Source of the DNA: Chlamydiota bacterium
GTDB taxonomy: Bacteria; Chlamydiota; Chlamydiia; Chlamydiales; Parachlamydiaceae
Direction of reading: 5' to 3'
NCBI GenBank assembly: GCA_013287815.1
Contig: JABDDC010000015.1
Span: 1 to 38,275, forward strand
Length of the DNA: 38,275 bases
The notes below the pieces were generated by a model. The model made no database searches and was not told the origin of the DNA. It saw nothing but the letters and a program-made list of their open reading frames with translations. A program made the position numbers and the translations under genes. Below, in pieces: positions 30,692-38,275 of the stretch (positions within the stretch are counted from its first letter, which is position 1; every line of letters begins with the position of its first letter).

Positions 30692-33346
30692 ATGGGTAAA
30701 GCCCTTATCATCGTCGAGTCGCCTGCGAAGATCAAAACGCTGCGCAAATTTTTAGGACCAGACTATCTGTTTGAGTCTTCGATAGGCCACATTAGGGATC
30801 TGCCTGAAAAGGAATTTGGGATCGATATCGAAAATGATTTTGAACCGAAATACACCATTCTGCCCAACAAAGAAGAGGTAATTGCCAAGCTAAAGAAAGC
30901 GGCGAAGCAATGCGATGTTGTCTATCTCTCTCCTGACCCTGACCGCGAAGGGGAGGCCATAGCTTGGCACATTACTCAAATTCTACCACCTGATACCATC
31001 TACAAGCGTGTTTCCTTCAATGCCATCACTAAGGACGCTGTTGAAAAAGCTTTACAAAATCCGCGCGATATCGACACGGCACTGGTCAATGCCCAGCAGG
31101 CACGCCGTCTGCTTGATAGAATCGTCGGATACAAGATCTCGCCTTTATTGAACCGCCGGATCCAACGTGGCAAGGAAGGATTTGTTTCAGCCGGTCGCGT
31201 CCAGTCTGTAGCTCTAAAACTGGTGGTGGATAGGGAAAAAGAGATCGAAGCGTTCAATCCTGTCGAGTACTGGAACCTGGGCGCCATTTTCAAGACCGAT
31301 AAAGAAGAGCGCAACTTCCGTGCCGGACTCTATTCTGTCGATCAAAAGCGATTTGAGAAAGAGGCGGTCGAAGGAAAAGATCTCACTCTGATCGGCCATA
31401 AAGAAGCGGCCGATGCCATCCTGGAACGGATGAAGAAAGGTCCCTACAAGGTTGAGACAGTCGAAAAGAAAGAAAAGAAGCGCAATCCCGTTCCCCCTTT
31501 CATTACATCAACTCTGCAGCAGGAAGCCAGCCGCCATTACGGCTTTTCTTCCGCCCGCACAATGAATATCGCCCAAGGACTGTATGAAGGGATAGACCTT
31601 GGCGCTGAAGGGGCTGAGGGATTGATTACCTATATGCGTACCGACTCGGTCAGGATCGCCCCTGAGGCCTTGGCTGAAGCCAGGGAATTCATCCAAAAGA
31701 CTTATGGCAAAGAATACCTGCCAACCGAAAGCAAGCAGTACTCCACCCAAAAGAGCGCACAGGATGCCCATGAAGCCATCCGTCCATCCAATGTTTTCCA
31801 TACACCCGAGAAACTTCAGCCGCACCTTTCACGCGAACAGTTCTTGCTGTACCAATTGATCTGGCGTCGCTTTGTCGCCTCCCAGATGATGCCGGCCATC
31901 TACGATACCGTATCGGCCGATATCTCGGCCGGCGCAGGGATCCTTTTGCGTGCCACCGGATCGATCATTAAGTTTCCCGGCTTTTTGGCTGTCTATGAGG
32001 AGAAAGAAGACGATACCGATAAGGACGACGAAAGCAAAACATTGCCCGCTTTAGAAGAGGGGCAATCGCTGCGCATGCAAGAGCTGACAGCCGAACAGTC
32101 GTTTACCAGACCACCCCCACGTTTTACTGAAGCCTCTTTGGTCAAGGAATTGGAAAAGTCAGGCATCGGCCGTCCATCCACCTATGCGGCCATCATGAAC
32201 AAGATCCAAAGCCGCGAATACACCATCAAAGAAAGCGGCAGGCTGAAACCAACCGAGCTGGGACAGATCATCGCCCAGATGCTTGAGGCCAACTTTACCC
32301 AAATCATGAACATCGGCTTTACAGCAGCGATGGAAGACAATCTTGAAAGGGTGGCAGAAAATACCAAAGATTGGAAAGAGCTGATCCGTGATTTTTGGGC
32401 GCAGTTCATCCCTACCCTGGAGACGGCCCTGAAAGAGGCTTTTGTTCCTCGCATCCTGACCGATATCGATTGCCCAAAATGCAAAATCGGTAAGCTCCAA
32501 AAAATTTGGTCGAAGAGCAAATACTTCTTCGGCTGCAACCGCTATCCCGACTGCGATTACTCCGCGCCCGTTGAAGAGATCAACTTCAACAAGGATGATT
32601 ACTCCGAAAATTTCGATTGGGAGCAAAAGTGCCCTAAATGCCAGTCTGATATGAAAGTCCGGCATGGCCGCTACGGCGCCTTTTTAGGCTGCACCAGCTA
32701 TCCCGAATGCAAGGGGATTGTCAACATACCTAAAAAAGGGGAAGTGGCCGTAGCCCATGAAGACCTACCCAAATGCCCTGCGATCGAGTGTCCGGGACAT
32801 CTGGTAGCACGCAAATCACGCTTCGGAAAAACATTTTATTCATGTTCCACCTTCCCCGAATGCGATGTCATCGTAAATCAGTTGGACCAGATCGAAACCA
32901 AATATGTCAGCCACCCGCGAACAGCTTATGTTGCCAAACCCAAAAAGGGGAAGAAAGGGGCTCCTGCCTCCAAAGAAAAGGTAACTAAGGAAAAGACAGT
33001 CAAGGAAAAGACAGTCAAGGAAAAGACAGACAGGGAAAAAGCTACTAAGAAAACGACGGCTAAAAAAGCTGCCGCTCCTAAGGCTGCCAAAAAGGCGTCG
33101 ACCCGCATCATGCCTCCATACACCCTCTCAGATGATCTGACTGCCATCGTTGGGACGAATGAGTTGTCCCGCGGCGAAGTCACCAAAAAAATGTGGGATT
33201 ATATCAAAGCCCATAACCTGCAGGATCCGGCCAACAAACGGCTCATCCGCACCGACAGCAAGCTGGCTAAGGTCTTCGGCACGAACGAACCGGTCGATAT
33301 GTTCAAGATGGCGGGCCTTTTAAATGCTCACATGACCAAGAAATAA
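30692..33346 (+). CDS. topA: DNA topoisomerase I with C-terminal SWIB domain
   Basis: An 884-residue type IA topoisomerase that relaxes negative supercoils. The Toprim domain starts ALIIVESPAKIK and has DPDREGEA. The catalytic tyrosine is Tyr314 in TYMRTDS. Three tetracysteine zinc ribbons follow (from about residue 590 to 730). A Lys/Thr repeat linker (KEKTVKEKT type, about 765-800) leads into a SWIB/MDM2 domain (about 805-884, MPPYTLSDDLTAIVG onward). This fusion is a chlamydial hallmark; SWIB is otherwise a chromatin domain of eukaryotes. The gene is coupled to dprA. Confidence 0.95.
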   Translation: MGKALIIVESPAKIKTLRKFLGPDYLFESSIGHIRDLPEKEFGIDIENDFEPKYTILPNKEEVIAKLKKAAKQCDVVYLSPDPDREGEAIAWHITQILPPDTIYKRVSFNAITKDAVEKALQNPRDIDTALVNAQQARRLLDRIVGYKISPLLNRRIQRGKEGFVSAGRVQSVALKLVVDREKEIEAFNPVEYWNLGAIFKTDKEERNFRAGLYSVDQKRFEKEAVEGKDLTLIGHKEAADAILERMKKGPYKVETVEKKEKKRNPVPPFITSTLQQEASRHYGFSSARTMNIAQGLYEGIDLGAEGAEGLITYMRTDSVRIAPEALAEAREFIQKTYGKEYLPTESKQYSTQKSAQDAHEAIRPSNVFHTPEKLQPHLSREQFLLYQLIWRRFVASQMMPAIYDTVSADISAGAGILLRATGSIIKFPGFLAVYEEKEDDTDKDDESKTLPALEEGQSLRMQELTAEQSFTRPPPRFTEASLVKELEKSGIGRPSTYAAIMNKIQSREYTIKESGRLKPTELGQIIAQMLEANFTQIMNIGFTAAMEDNLERVAENTKDWKELIRDFWAQFIPTLETALKEAFVPRILTDIDCPKCKIGKLQKIWSKSKYFFGCNRYPDCDYSAPVEEINFNKDDYSENFDWEQKCPKCQSDMKVRHGRYGAFLGCTSYPECKGIVNIPKKGEVAVAHEDLPKCPAIECPGHLVARKSRFGKTFYSCSTFPECDVIVNQLDQIETKYVSHPRTAYVAKPKKGKKGAPASKEKVTKEKTVKEKTVKEKTDREKATKKTTAKKAAAPKAAKKASTRIMPPYTLSDDLTAIVGTNELSRGEVTKKMWDYIKAHNLQDPANKRLIRTDSKLAKVFGTNEPVDMFKMAGLLNAHMTKK

Positions 33347-33360
33347 AAAAGGATAATAAA

Positions 33361-34125
33361 GTGAACATTGAGCCGGTACAAGTTAATTATTCCCCTCTTG
33401 AAGACATTCAACCTTCAAAGACTTTCTCAGACCATATTACTACCGTATTCCTCGCTACTATCCCATGTCCACCCCTTCCACCCGCTTTATTTACTTTGAA
33501 AGGAAAAACTCAAGACCTTAGAAAGACCGTTGATCGGATTCAAGACTGCAAAAGATATGAAACCACCTGGAAAGCAATCAAGTTGCTTTCTTGTGCCGTA
33601 TTGATCGGAGCCACTGCCAGCGCTATCTTTAAAATTTCACAGAAAATGGTTAATTTTTCCTATAATCAAATTTTAAAAGGATCGCTCCACGGATTAGTTC
33701 TCGCAGCGTTATTATATGTTGGGTATAGAGGTGTTGCTTCTCTTGATAAAGATGAAAAAGAACCCATTCAAGATTTGATCAATTACCTGAGTAAAAAATC
33801 TCCTGTTTTTGCAAGCATCATAGGAGCATCAAAAATCAAAGATTTAGAAAATCAGGCCAAAACAAATGAAGCAAGCCTCCATACAGATTTACAAACTTGC
33901 CGAGCTTATTTAAACGATAACTTCACCATGATTAACGATGCCCTTGCAGTAGAGCTTAATGGAGTTGAAGCAAGAACCACTCCCGTTAAAGAAAAGATAG
34001 CTTCACCAAGTAAAATGAAAGCTCTTCAAGAAGCCGATGATAATCTTATAAAAATCCAAGATCAATTGAGAGAAGTACAAGCCGAATTAGCTGCCATCAA
34101 TCAAACGATATTAGCAGTCAATTAA
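33361..34125 (+). CDS. Inc-like membrane protein, unknown
   Basis: A 254-residue protein starting at GTG after AAGGATAATAAA. There is no signal peptide. Two hydrophobic segments (about 74-91 and 106-125) are separated by a short loop, and both ends are soluble, the two-lobed pattern of chlamydial inclusion membrane proteins. The C-terminal part is helical and probably coiled coil (about 215-250). Such proteins are secreted by the type III system and face the host cytosol. Assignment rests on hydropathy only. Confidence 0.6.
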   Translation: MNIEPVQVNYSPLEDIQPSKTFSDHITTVFLATIPCPPLPPALFTLKGKTQDLRKTVDRIQDCKRYETTWKAIKLLSCAVLIGATASAIFKISQKMVNFSYNQILKGSLHGLVLAALLYVGYRGVASLDKDEKEPIQDLINYLSKKSPVFASIIGASKIKDLENQAKTNEASLHTDLQTCRAYLNDNFTMINDALAVELNGVEARTTPVKEKIASPSKMKALQEADDNLIKIQDQLREVQAELAAINQTILAVN

Positions 34126-34127
34126 CG

Positions 34128-34171
34128 GGCTAAGGGCTAAAATTATTTTGTCCATTTTTTAACCCTTAGCC
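34128..34171. terminator. Long inverted repeat between Inc-like gene and tRNA
   Basis: GGCTAAGGGCTAA pairs with TTAACCCTTAGCC, with one bulge, around a loop containing T-runs. It can act as a terminator for the Inc-like gene and, in the other direction, for the tRNA transcript. Confidence 0.5.
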
Positions 34172-34178
34172 TTGAATT

Positions 34179-34251
34179 TGGAGCGTAACGGAGTCGAACC
34201 GTTGGCCTCAACAATGCCATTGTTGCGCTCTACCAGCTGAGCTAACGCCCC
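34179..34251 (-). tRNA. tRNA-Ala (anticodon GGC)
   Basis: The 73-nt cloverleaf on the minus strand begins GGGGCGTTAGCTCAGC. The acceptor stem contains the G3:U70 pair that identifies alanine tRNA. The anticodon stem CAACA/TGTTG encloses ATGGCAT, giving anticodon GGC. The T arm GTTCGAC is present. CCA is not encoded. Confidence 0.93.
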
Positions 34252-34266
34252 ATAAAACTCATTATC

Positions 34267-34316
34267 CCGGAAACGGCGATTGTGCTTCTTGGCTCGGCAC
34301 AATCGCCGTTTCCAGG
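34267..34316. repeat. Family D hairpin, short version
   Basis: Arms CCGGAAACGGCGATTGTGC and GCACAATCGCCGTTTCCAGG enclose an 11-base loop. It lies between the tRNA and the lipoprotein gene. Confidence 0.65.
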
Positions 34317-34453
34317 ACTATCATAATCATTCCCCTCCTATTTTTCAATTGAAAACAGGAAATTTGCAGTCAGATGCATTTTTTTATTTTTTTATTTTCA
34401 CTGTTAGAGTAACTTTCCCTTTCAGAGTTTTTATCTTTTTTGGAGATTGTCAG

Positions 34454-35095
34454 ATGAGAAGCCTAGTCCTATCGACCATGTTATTTGTAGCGCTCATCAT
34501 GTCAGGCTGCCGTCCTGGAGTCGAACACGAGGGACCTTGGGTAAAAAAAATCTACTCTGAAGAATTTTCGCGGCTGGTCATCAACTTCTCCCGCAAGATG
34601 AAAGCAGAAAAGCACCTGGAGCTGGAAGACTCCTGGGTAGCCTATGATGATTACGTCACAAAAATCTGCCTGAAATACTCTTCTCAGCGCCTTTTGACTG
34701 TTTATGATGCAAGGCTGATCCTTGTTGAGCTCGTGGAAGATTTTCTCTATCGACTGAATAATAACGACATCATCAGCTTTGAACTCGACCATTACCCCTT
34801 CACCGCTATGGACCTGGATGTCAAACTCAACTTCGAAAGCTATTATGGATTGTATTGCGATGAGCTTTATATTGGTCTGGCGTGGCTGCAGGCGGGCTGC
34901 GTACACTTCTACGCCTTTGACCGTAAAGATGACAAAATAGACTGGTCGCATGATCGCTTTGAACCTTATGCCAAAAGCCGTGAACTGGCTCTGCTTAAGA
35001 AACAGGCTGATCTTCCTTACACAGATAAGGCTGAAGCCGAAGCTCCCGGCGCATCCATGATGATGTACGATCGCTATAAGATGCCCACTTACTAG
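34454..35095 (+). CDS. Lipoprotein of unknown function
   Basis: The start at 34454 is chosen because TGGAGA precedes it and a lipoprotein signal follows at once: MRSLVLSTMLFVALIMSGC, with the lipid-attachment Cys at 19. The mature 195 residues are mixed alpha/beta, rich in Asp, Tyr and Leu, with no recognised domain. It is probably anchored to the inner or outer membrane facing the periplasm. The C-terminus (MMMYDRYKMPTY) is polar. A family D fragment starts two bases past its stop. Confidence 0.75.
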   Translation: MRSLVLSTMLFVALIMSGCRPGVEHEGPWVKKIYSEEFSRLVINFSRKMKAEKHLELEDSWVAYDDYVTKICLKYSSQRLLTVYDARLILVELVEDFLYRLNNNDIISFELDHYPFTAMDLDVKLNFESYYGLYCDELYIGLAWLQAGCVHFYAFDRKDDKIDWSHDRFEPYAKSRELALLKKQADLPYTDKAEAEAPGASMMMYDRYKMPTY

Positions 35096-35096
35096 A

Positions 35097-35112
35097 AAAT
35101 TGCGGTTTCTAG
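35097..35112. repeat. Family D end fragment
   Basis: AAATTGCGGTTTCTAG corresponds to the family end CCAATTGCCGTTTCTAG with few changes. It directly follows the lipoprotein stop, as the fragment near hemF does. Confidence 0.4.
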
Positions 35113-35141
35113 ATTAAAATCTCTATAGGGTTTTTTGTAAG

Positions 35142-35222
35142 CGTTCACGGGGTGGGGGAGGGTAGCCGTTGCCGCCACGCGCAGCGGGCGGCAACGGCTA
35201 CCCTCCCCCCACCCCGTGAACG
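35142..35222. repeat. Very long G/C-rich palindrome
   Basis: Arms of 35 and 36 bases (35142-35176 and 35187-35222), with one extra C in the right arm, enclose a 10-base loop. The left arm begins CGTTCACGGGGTGGGGGAGG. It cuts into the lipase remnant. Its sequence is unlike the other repeat families here. Confidence 0.75.
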
Positions 35223-35465
35223 GATACGAAAATCGTACCAATGGCTTGTGCCAATGTTCCCCCCTAAACTATGGCCCGTCACAAAAATTTGCTTTCCGGT
35301 GGCTCCGGTGGCATCGTTGTATTGGGAAAGTTCCTTTATTTGCCCCTCCAATTCCCCAAATTTATGCCAGACAGGGAGGCTCGAGACCCCTTCTCTGTCT
35401 GCAAAATCGGCTGCTATTGATTCTTTTTTTAATTGTATTTGAATATAAAAGTCGTGTGTGTAACA
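35223..35465 (-). pseudogene. Fragment of a class-3-lipase-like gene
   Basis: On the minus strand a frame of about 80 codons without a proper start encodes FADREGVSSLPVWHKFGEL, then KQIFVTGHSLGG, the nucleophile elbow of alpha/beta-hydrolase lipases (Ser in GHSLG). The N-terminal part is missing. The frame runs into the G/C-rich palindrome at 35222 soon after the motif. The catalytic Asp and His cannot be present, so it is inactive. Confidence 0.6.
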
Positions 35466-35480
35466 AAGGGCTCAGCAAAG

Positions 35481-36965
35481 TTATTTTAGCCTTTCGAACG
35501 CGTCCTGGAAGCGGTCGATGAGGTCGCTGGCGATAAGGCCGCGCGAGCCTTTGTGGGCTTGGGCCGCGAATTCACCAGAGAGGCCGTGGAGATAAACGCC
35601 CAGAAGAGCTGTGTTAAGGCAGTTGAGTCCTTGGGAGAGAAGGGAGGCAAGCAGTCCTGTCAGGACGTCGCCGCTGCCAGCGGTGGCCATGCCAGGGTCG
35701 CCGCGAATACTCAGATGGATAGGTATGCCTGGATGGAAGATGAAAGAGGCTGCACCTTTGAGAATCAGAGTGACGTTATTTTTTTCCGCATAGGCTTGGC
35801 AAGTAGATAATGTTTCTAAACTCAGGGTTAGTTTTTTCTGACAGTGGAGCAGCCGTTGCATTTCGCCCGAATGGGGAGTCAGGATCACTTGTTTGGGAAG
35901 GGTGAAATCACCATCGGCCAGCATGGTCAAGGCATCGGCATCAATGACGCATGGCTTTTCCAGTTTAGGGACTACATATTTTAACAGCTGACGAGTTTCC
36001 TGACTTAAGCCCATGCCCGGGCCAATAAAATTAGCTGTTCCTTTCTGCATCAATTCAAGTATTTCATCGGGCTTATCGTAAGTATAAGGGACTTTGATCA
36101 ACTCATAAGGGCTACCGGAGAGCTCGGCCTGCATACCATCGGGATGGAGCAGGCGGATGATGCCGCAGCCACCCCGTAAGGCTGCCAGTGAAGAGAGCAA
36201 GGAGGCTCCCGGCATATTCTTGGAACCTGCCAAACCAATGACATAGCCCGCCTGGTATTTCTGGCGTGACCTTTTGATGGGAGGGAGCAATGAGCTGACA
36301 TCTTGATCTTCCAACAAAAAGAATTCCGCTTTGGCTTTTTGGATGATTTCTTGAGGAAGTCCGAAGTCGACATGATGTAATTGACCAATGACATTCATCC
36401 CATTGCCGAGGAAAAAGCCGGTTTTGGGAAGTCCTAGAAAAACAGTTACAGCGGCATTGATGACAGTGCCCTTTGTCTCTCCGGTGGTACCATCCAGTCC
36501 GGAAGGGATATCGACAGCCAGGATGTCTATTTTACTTCTATTGGCCTGCTCGATCAGTGAACTATAAGGCTCCTTGACTTCGCCTTTGAAGCCGGTGCCG
36601 AAGATACCGTCGATCAGCAAATCAAAGTGGGCAATTGTCCCGGAAAATTGTTTACCACCTGCTTTGAAAAAGGATGTTCCATTTTCCTGGCAGAGTGGGG
36701 AGCCCTTTTCTATGGTATCTGGCTGAATGGCCGCAACGTGATAGCCTTGCTGCAGCAATTGAAAACCGGCTACATAGGCATCACCGGCATTGTTCCCTTT
36801 GCCGCATAGCAGCAAAACATTTTTTCCATTTTTGTGTTTTAGAATTTCATCAGCTTTTTTAGCTATCCCTTTTCCGGCATTGTTCATGAATTCTTTGCCT
36901 GAACAACCAAGCCGGAAGGCCTCAGCTTCTAGTTCAGCAATGGCCTGTGCTGAAACGACCTTCAT
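35481..36965 (-). CDS. nnr: Bifunctional NAD(P)H-hydrate repair enzyme (epimerase + dehydratase)
   Basis: The 494-residue fusion has an NnrE (YjeF_N) epimerase domain at about 1-205, with GKGNNAGDAYVAG and the Asp in DGIFGTGF. An ADP/ATP-dependent NnrD dehydratase domain occupies about 220-494, with LTPHSGEM and the nucleotide site GDPGMATAGSGDVLTG. Together they repair damaged NADH and NADPH hydrates. Length is normal for the fused form. Its start overlaps the gpsA stop by four bases (ATGA). Confidence 0.92.
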   Translation of the reverse strand: MKVVSAQAIAELEAEAFRLGCSGKEFMNNAGKGIAKKADEILKHKNGKNVLLLCGKGNNAGDAYVAGFQLLQQGYHVAAIQPDTIEKGSPLCQENGTSFFKAGGKQFSGTIAHFDLLIDGIFGTGFKGEVKEPYSSLIEQANRSKIDILAVDIPSGLDGTTGETKGTVINAAVTVFLGLPKTGFFLGNGMNVIGQLHHVDFGLPQEIIQKAKAEFFLLEDQDVSSLLPPIKRSRQKYQAGYVIGLAGSKNMPGASLLSSLAALRGGCGIIRLLHPDGMQAELSGSPYELIKVPYTYDKPDEILELMQKGTANFIGPGMGLSQETRQLLKYVVPKLEKPCVIDADALTMLADGDFTLPKQVILTPHSGEMQRLLHCQKKLTLSLETLSTCQAYAEKNNVTLILKGAASFIFHPGIPIHLSIRGDPGMATAGSGDVLTGLLASLLSQGLNCLNTALLGVYLHGLSGEFAAQAHKGSRGLIASDLIDRFQDAFERLK

Positions 36966-37963
36966 AGGTGTTCTTCTTTGATGGTGCGCCGCATGAGTGC
37001 TTTGACCGCGTCCATGGGACGCATCTTATTTTGGATGATATTGTAGACTGTTTCAGCAATAGGCATCTCAACTTGGAATTCTTTGCTCAATTGCAATGCC
37101 GAGATACAGGTATAGGCTCCTTCCACTACCATGCCAATGTGTGCTTGAGCCTGTTCTGAAGAGAGCCCTTGTGCCAGCAAAAGGCCGAAGCGGAAGTTGC
37201 GGCTGATGGGCGAGCTGCAGGTCACGCAAAGATCCCCCATCCCCGCTAGCCCATTAAGTGTATCCGGTTTGCAACCACAGGCAATGGCCAGCTTCCTGAT
37301 CTCGTGCAGTCCGCGGGTCATTAAAGCGGCTTTGGAGCTATTTCCCAAAGCAAGGCCCTCTGAGATGCCGCAGGCAATGCCGATAATATTCTTTAGGGCA
37401 CCTCCGAAGGCAACCCCGAGGATATCGGTATTGGGATAGATTCTAAAACTCGGGGTGGTAAAGGTATCGCAGATATTCTTAATGACTTCATGGGAGTATC
37501 CGGTACCGACAACAGAGGTGGGTAAGCCACGGATCACTTCGGTGGCAAAGCTTGGACCGCTCAGGAATCCGATCTGCTGGCGAAAATCTTCTCCTAGCAC
37601 CTCTATGGCGACTTCAGGAAGAATCTGGCCGGTGTCTTGTTCAATACCCTTGGAAGTCAAAATGATAGGGCATTTCGGGAAATGCAACGCCCGTACCTGC
37701 TCAAAGACAGAGCGGAGACCCGCCGAGGTGACCGATTCGACGAGCATGTCCACATTGTGGGTAGCTTCTGATAAATTGGTGGTGAAAGTCATCTGTCCAA
37801 CCGATTTATGCCCAGGCAACAGGGGGTGTTCCCTCGTCTTGGTGAGGTGTTCGGCCAGGTCGGGCTTGGTTGTCCAGCAGATTAGGTCATGCTCCTTGCT
37901 TGCCAACAACGAAGCCAGACAATAGCCCCACGCCCCCATTCCCAGGTAACCAATTTTTTTCAT
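36962..37963 (-). CDS. gpsA: NAD(P)+-dependent glycerol-3-phosphate dehydrogenase
   Basis: The 333-residue enzyme makes sn-glycerol 3-phosphate from dihydroxyacetone phosphate for phospholipid synthesis. The NAD loop is GMGAWG (8-13). The catalytic lysine lies in GALKNIIGIACG (about 190-200), followed by the conserved NSSKAALMTRGL and GMGDLCVTCSS. AAGGA precedes the ATG, and a promoter is visible upstream. It leads the gpsA-nnr pair. Confidence 0.94.
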   Translation of the reverse strand: MKKIGYLGMGAWGYCLASLLASKEHDLICWTTKPDLAEHLTKTREHPLLPGHKSVGQMTFTTNLSEATHNVDMLVESVTSAGLRSVFEQVRALHFPKCPIILTSKGIEQDTGQILPEVAIEVLGEDFRQQIGFLSGPSFATEVIRGLPTSVVGTGYSHEVIKNICDTFTTPSFRIYPNTDILGVAFGGALKNIIGIACGISEGLALGNSSKAALMTRGLHEIRKLAIACGCKPDTLNGLAGMGDLCVTCSSPISRNFRFGLLLAQGLSSEQAQAHIGMVVEGAYTCISALQLSKEFQVEMPIAETVYNIIQNKMRPMDAVKALMRRTIKEEHL

Positions 37964-37996
37964 AATAATTCCTTATTACTTTTTTCTCAGCTTAGC

Positions 37997-38025
37997 AGAA
38001 TAGAATAAAAATGGAAAGGGTGCAA
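37997..38025 (-). promoter_or_regulatory. Predicted gpsA promoter
   Basis: On the minus strand TTGCAC (38025-38020), a 17-base spacer and TATTCT (38002-37997) stand 34 bases upstream of the gpsA ATG. Confidence 0.5.
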
Positions 38026-38042
38026 AATGTATACAAAAAATG

Positions 38043-38149
38043 TCGGCTGTTGGTTTAAGATCGTCCACTTTGCTGTTGGATCCAGGAGGTTCTACTAATA
38101 ACAGAGCCCTTTCAGATTCAAGATTGGACGATCTTAAACCAATAGCCGA
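38043..38149. repeat. Inverted repeat with 25-bp arms
   Basis: TCGGCTGTTGGTTTAAGATC... (38043-38067) and its complement (38125-38149) differ by one base. The 57-base spacer holds no gene. It begins 4 bases past the stop of the next minus-strand gene and may end its transcript. No target duplication is seen. Confidence 0.65.
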
Positions 38150-38152
38150 ATT

Positions 38153-38275
38153 TTACACATCCCACTTGCTTTTGTCTTCGGGAAAGGGCGATTTCTTCAC
38201 TGGCTTCGGTTTTCTTTTGGGAGGTGCACGAGGTTTTTTTGGAACTTCTTCATGGATGTATTTGTCGTAGGTGGC
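38153..38275 (-). CDS. 3' end of a gene with basic Pro/Lys tail, unknown
   Basis: Forty codons plus stop of a minus-strand gene that enters from the right edge. The visible tail reads KPRAPPKRKPKPVKK and ends DKSKWDV. The tail is basic and disordered-looking, so the function cannot be inferred. The frame is open to the window edge, and the stop lies next to the 25-bp inverted repeat. Confidence 0.5.
   Translation of the reverse strand, partial: ATYDKYIHEEVPKKPRAPPKRKPKPVKKSPFPEDKSKWDV

Overview
The window most likely comes from a chlamydia-like (environmental Chlamydiae) genome. The clearest marker is a type IA DNA topoisomerase with a C-terminal SWIB domain, a chlamydial fusion, directly behind dprA. 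The moderate G+C, the tyrB-mreC pair, a two-lobed Inc-like membrane protein and several large helical proteins of unknown function fit an obligate intracellular bacterium. Genus cannot be fixed from the sequence alone.

Layout: 1-870 holds the 5' part of an AAA+ ATPase gene, two operator-like palindromes and a 162-bp inverted-repeat element. 871-2352 is a secreted beta-helix protein. 2624-14736 is one long plus-strand run for an oxygen-respiring chain: GltD-like NAD(P)H/FAD/Fe-S oxidoreductase, CcoS, Rieske protein, cytochrome b with a fused subunit-IV-like end, a 1310-residue seven-heme cytochrome c, CcoN, an enlarged CcoO, CcoQ-like, a heme-less CcoP N-terminal domain, and a short HemF. 14893-19541 is a block of probable host-interaction genes, including a membrane protein that resembles the mitochondrial protein GHITM/TMBIM5. 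20131-24360 holds an outer-membrane barrel protein, a glycosyltransferase, mreC and tyrB. 24383-25677 is a small accessory island (orphan Phd-like antitoxin, ATPase remnant, hicAB). 25776-28431 holds an epimerase, parB and a membrane-anchored protein. 28432-29598 is mostly non-coding, with a candidate RNA, a small gene behind a hairpin-rich leader and nested repeats. 29599-34125 holds dprA, topA and an Inc-like gene. 34179-38275 holds tRNA-Ala, a lipoprotein, a lipase remnant, nnr, gpsA and the 3' end of another gene.

How the genes work together: the respiratory run reads as an electron path from NAD(P)H or ferredoxin through a quinol:cytochrome c oxidoreductase to a cbb3-type oxidase. The giant cytochrome probably does the electron-carrying work normally done by cytochrome c1 and the CcoP heme domains. 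HemF would supply heme.

The most distinctive non-coding feature is a set of small non-autonomous inverted-repeat elements. Three copies of one family carry perfect 7-8 bp target-site duplications, one copy sits inside another element family, and two copies keep a paired inner stem through compensatory changes.
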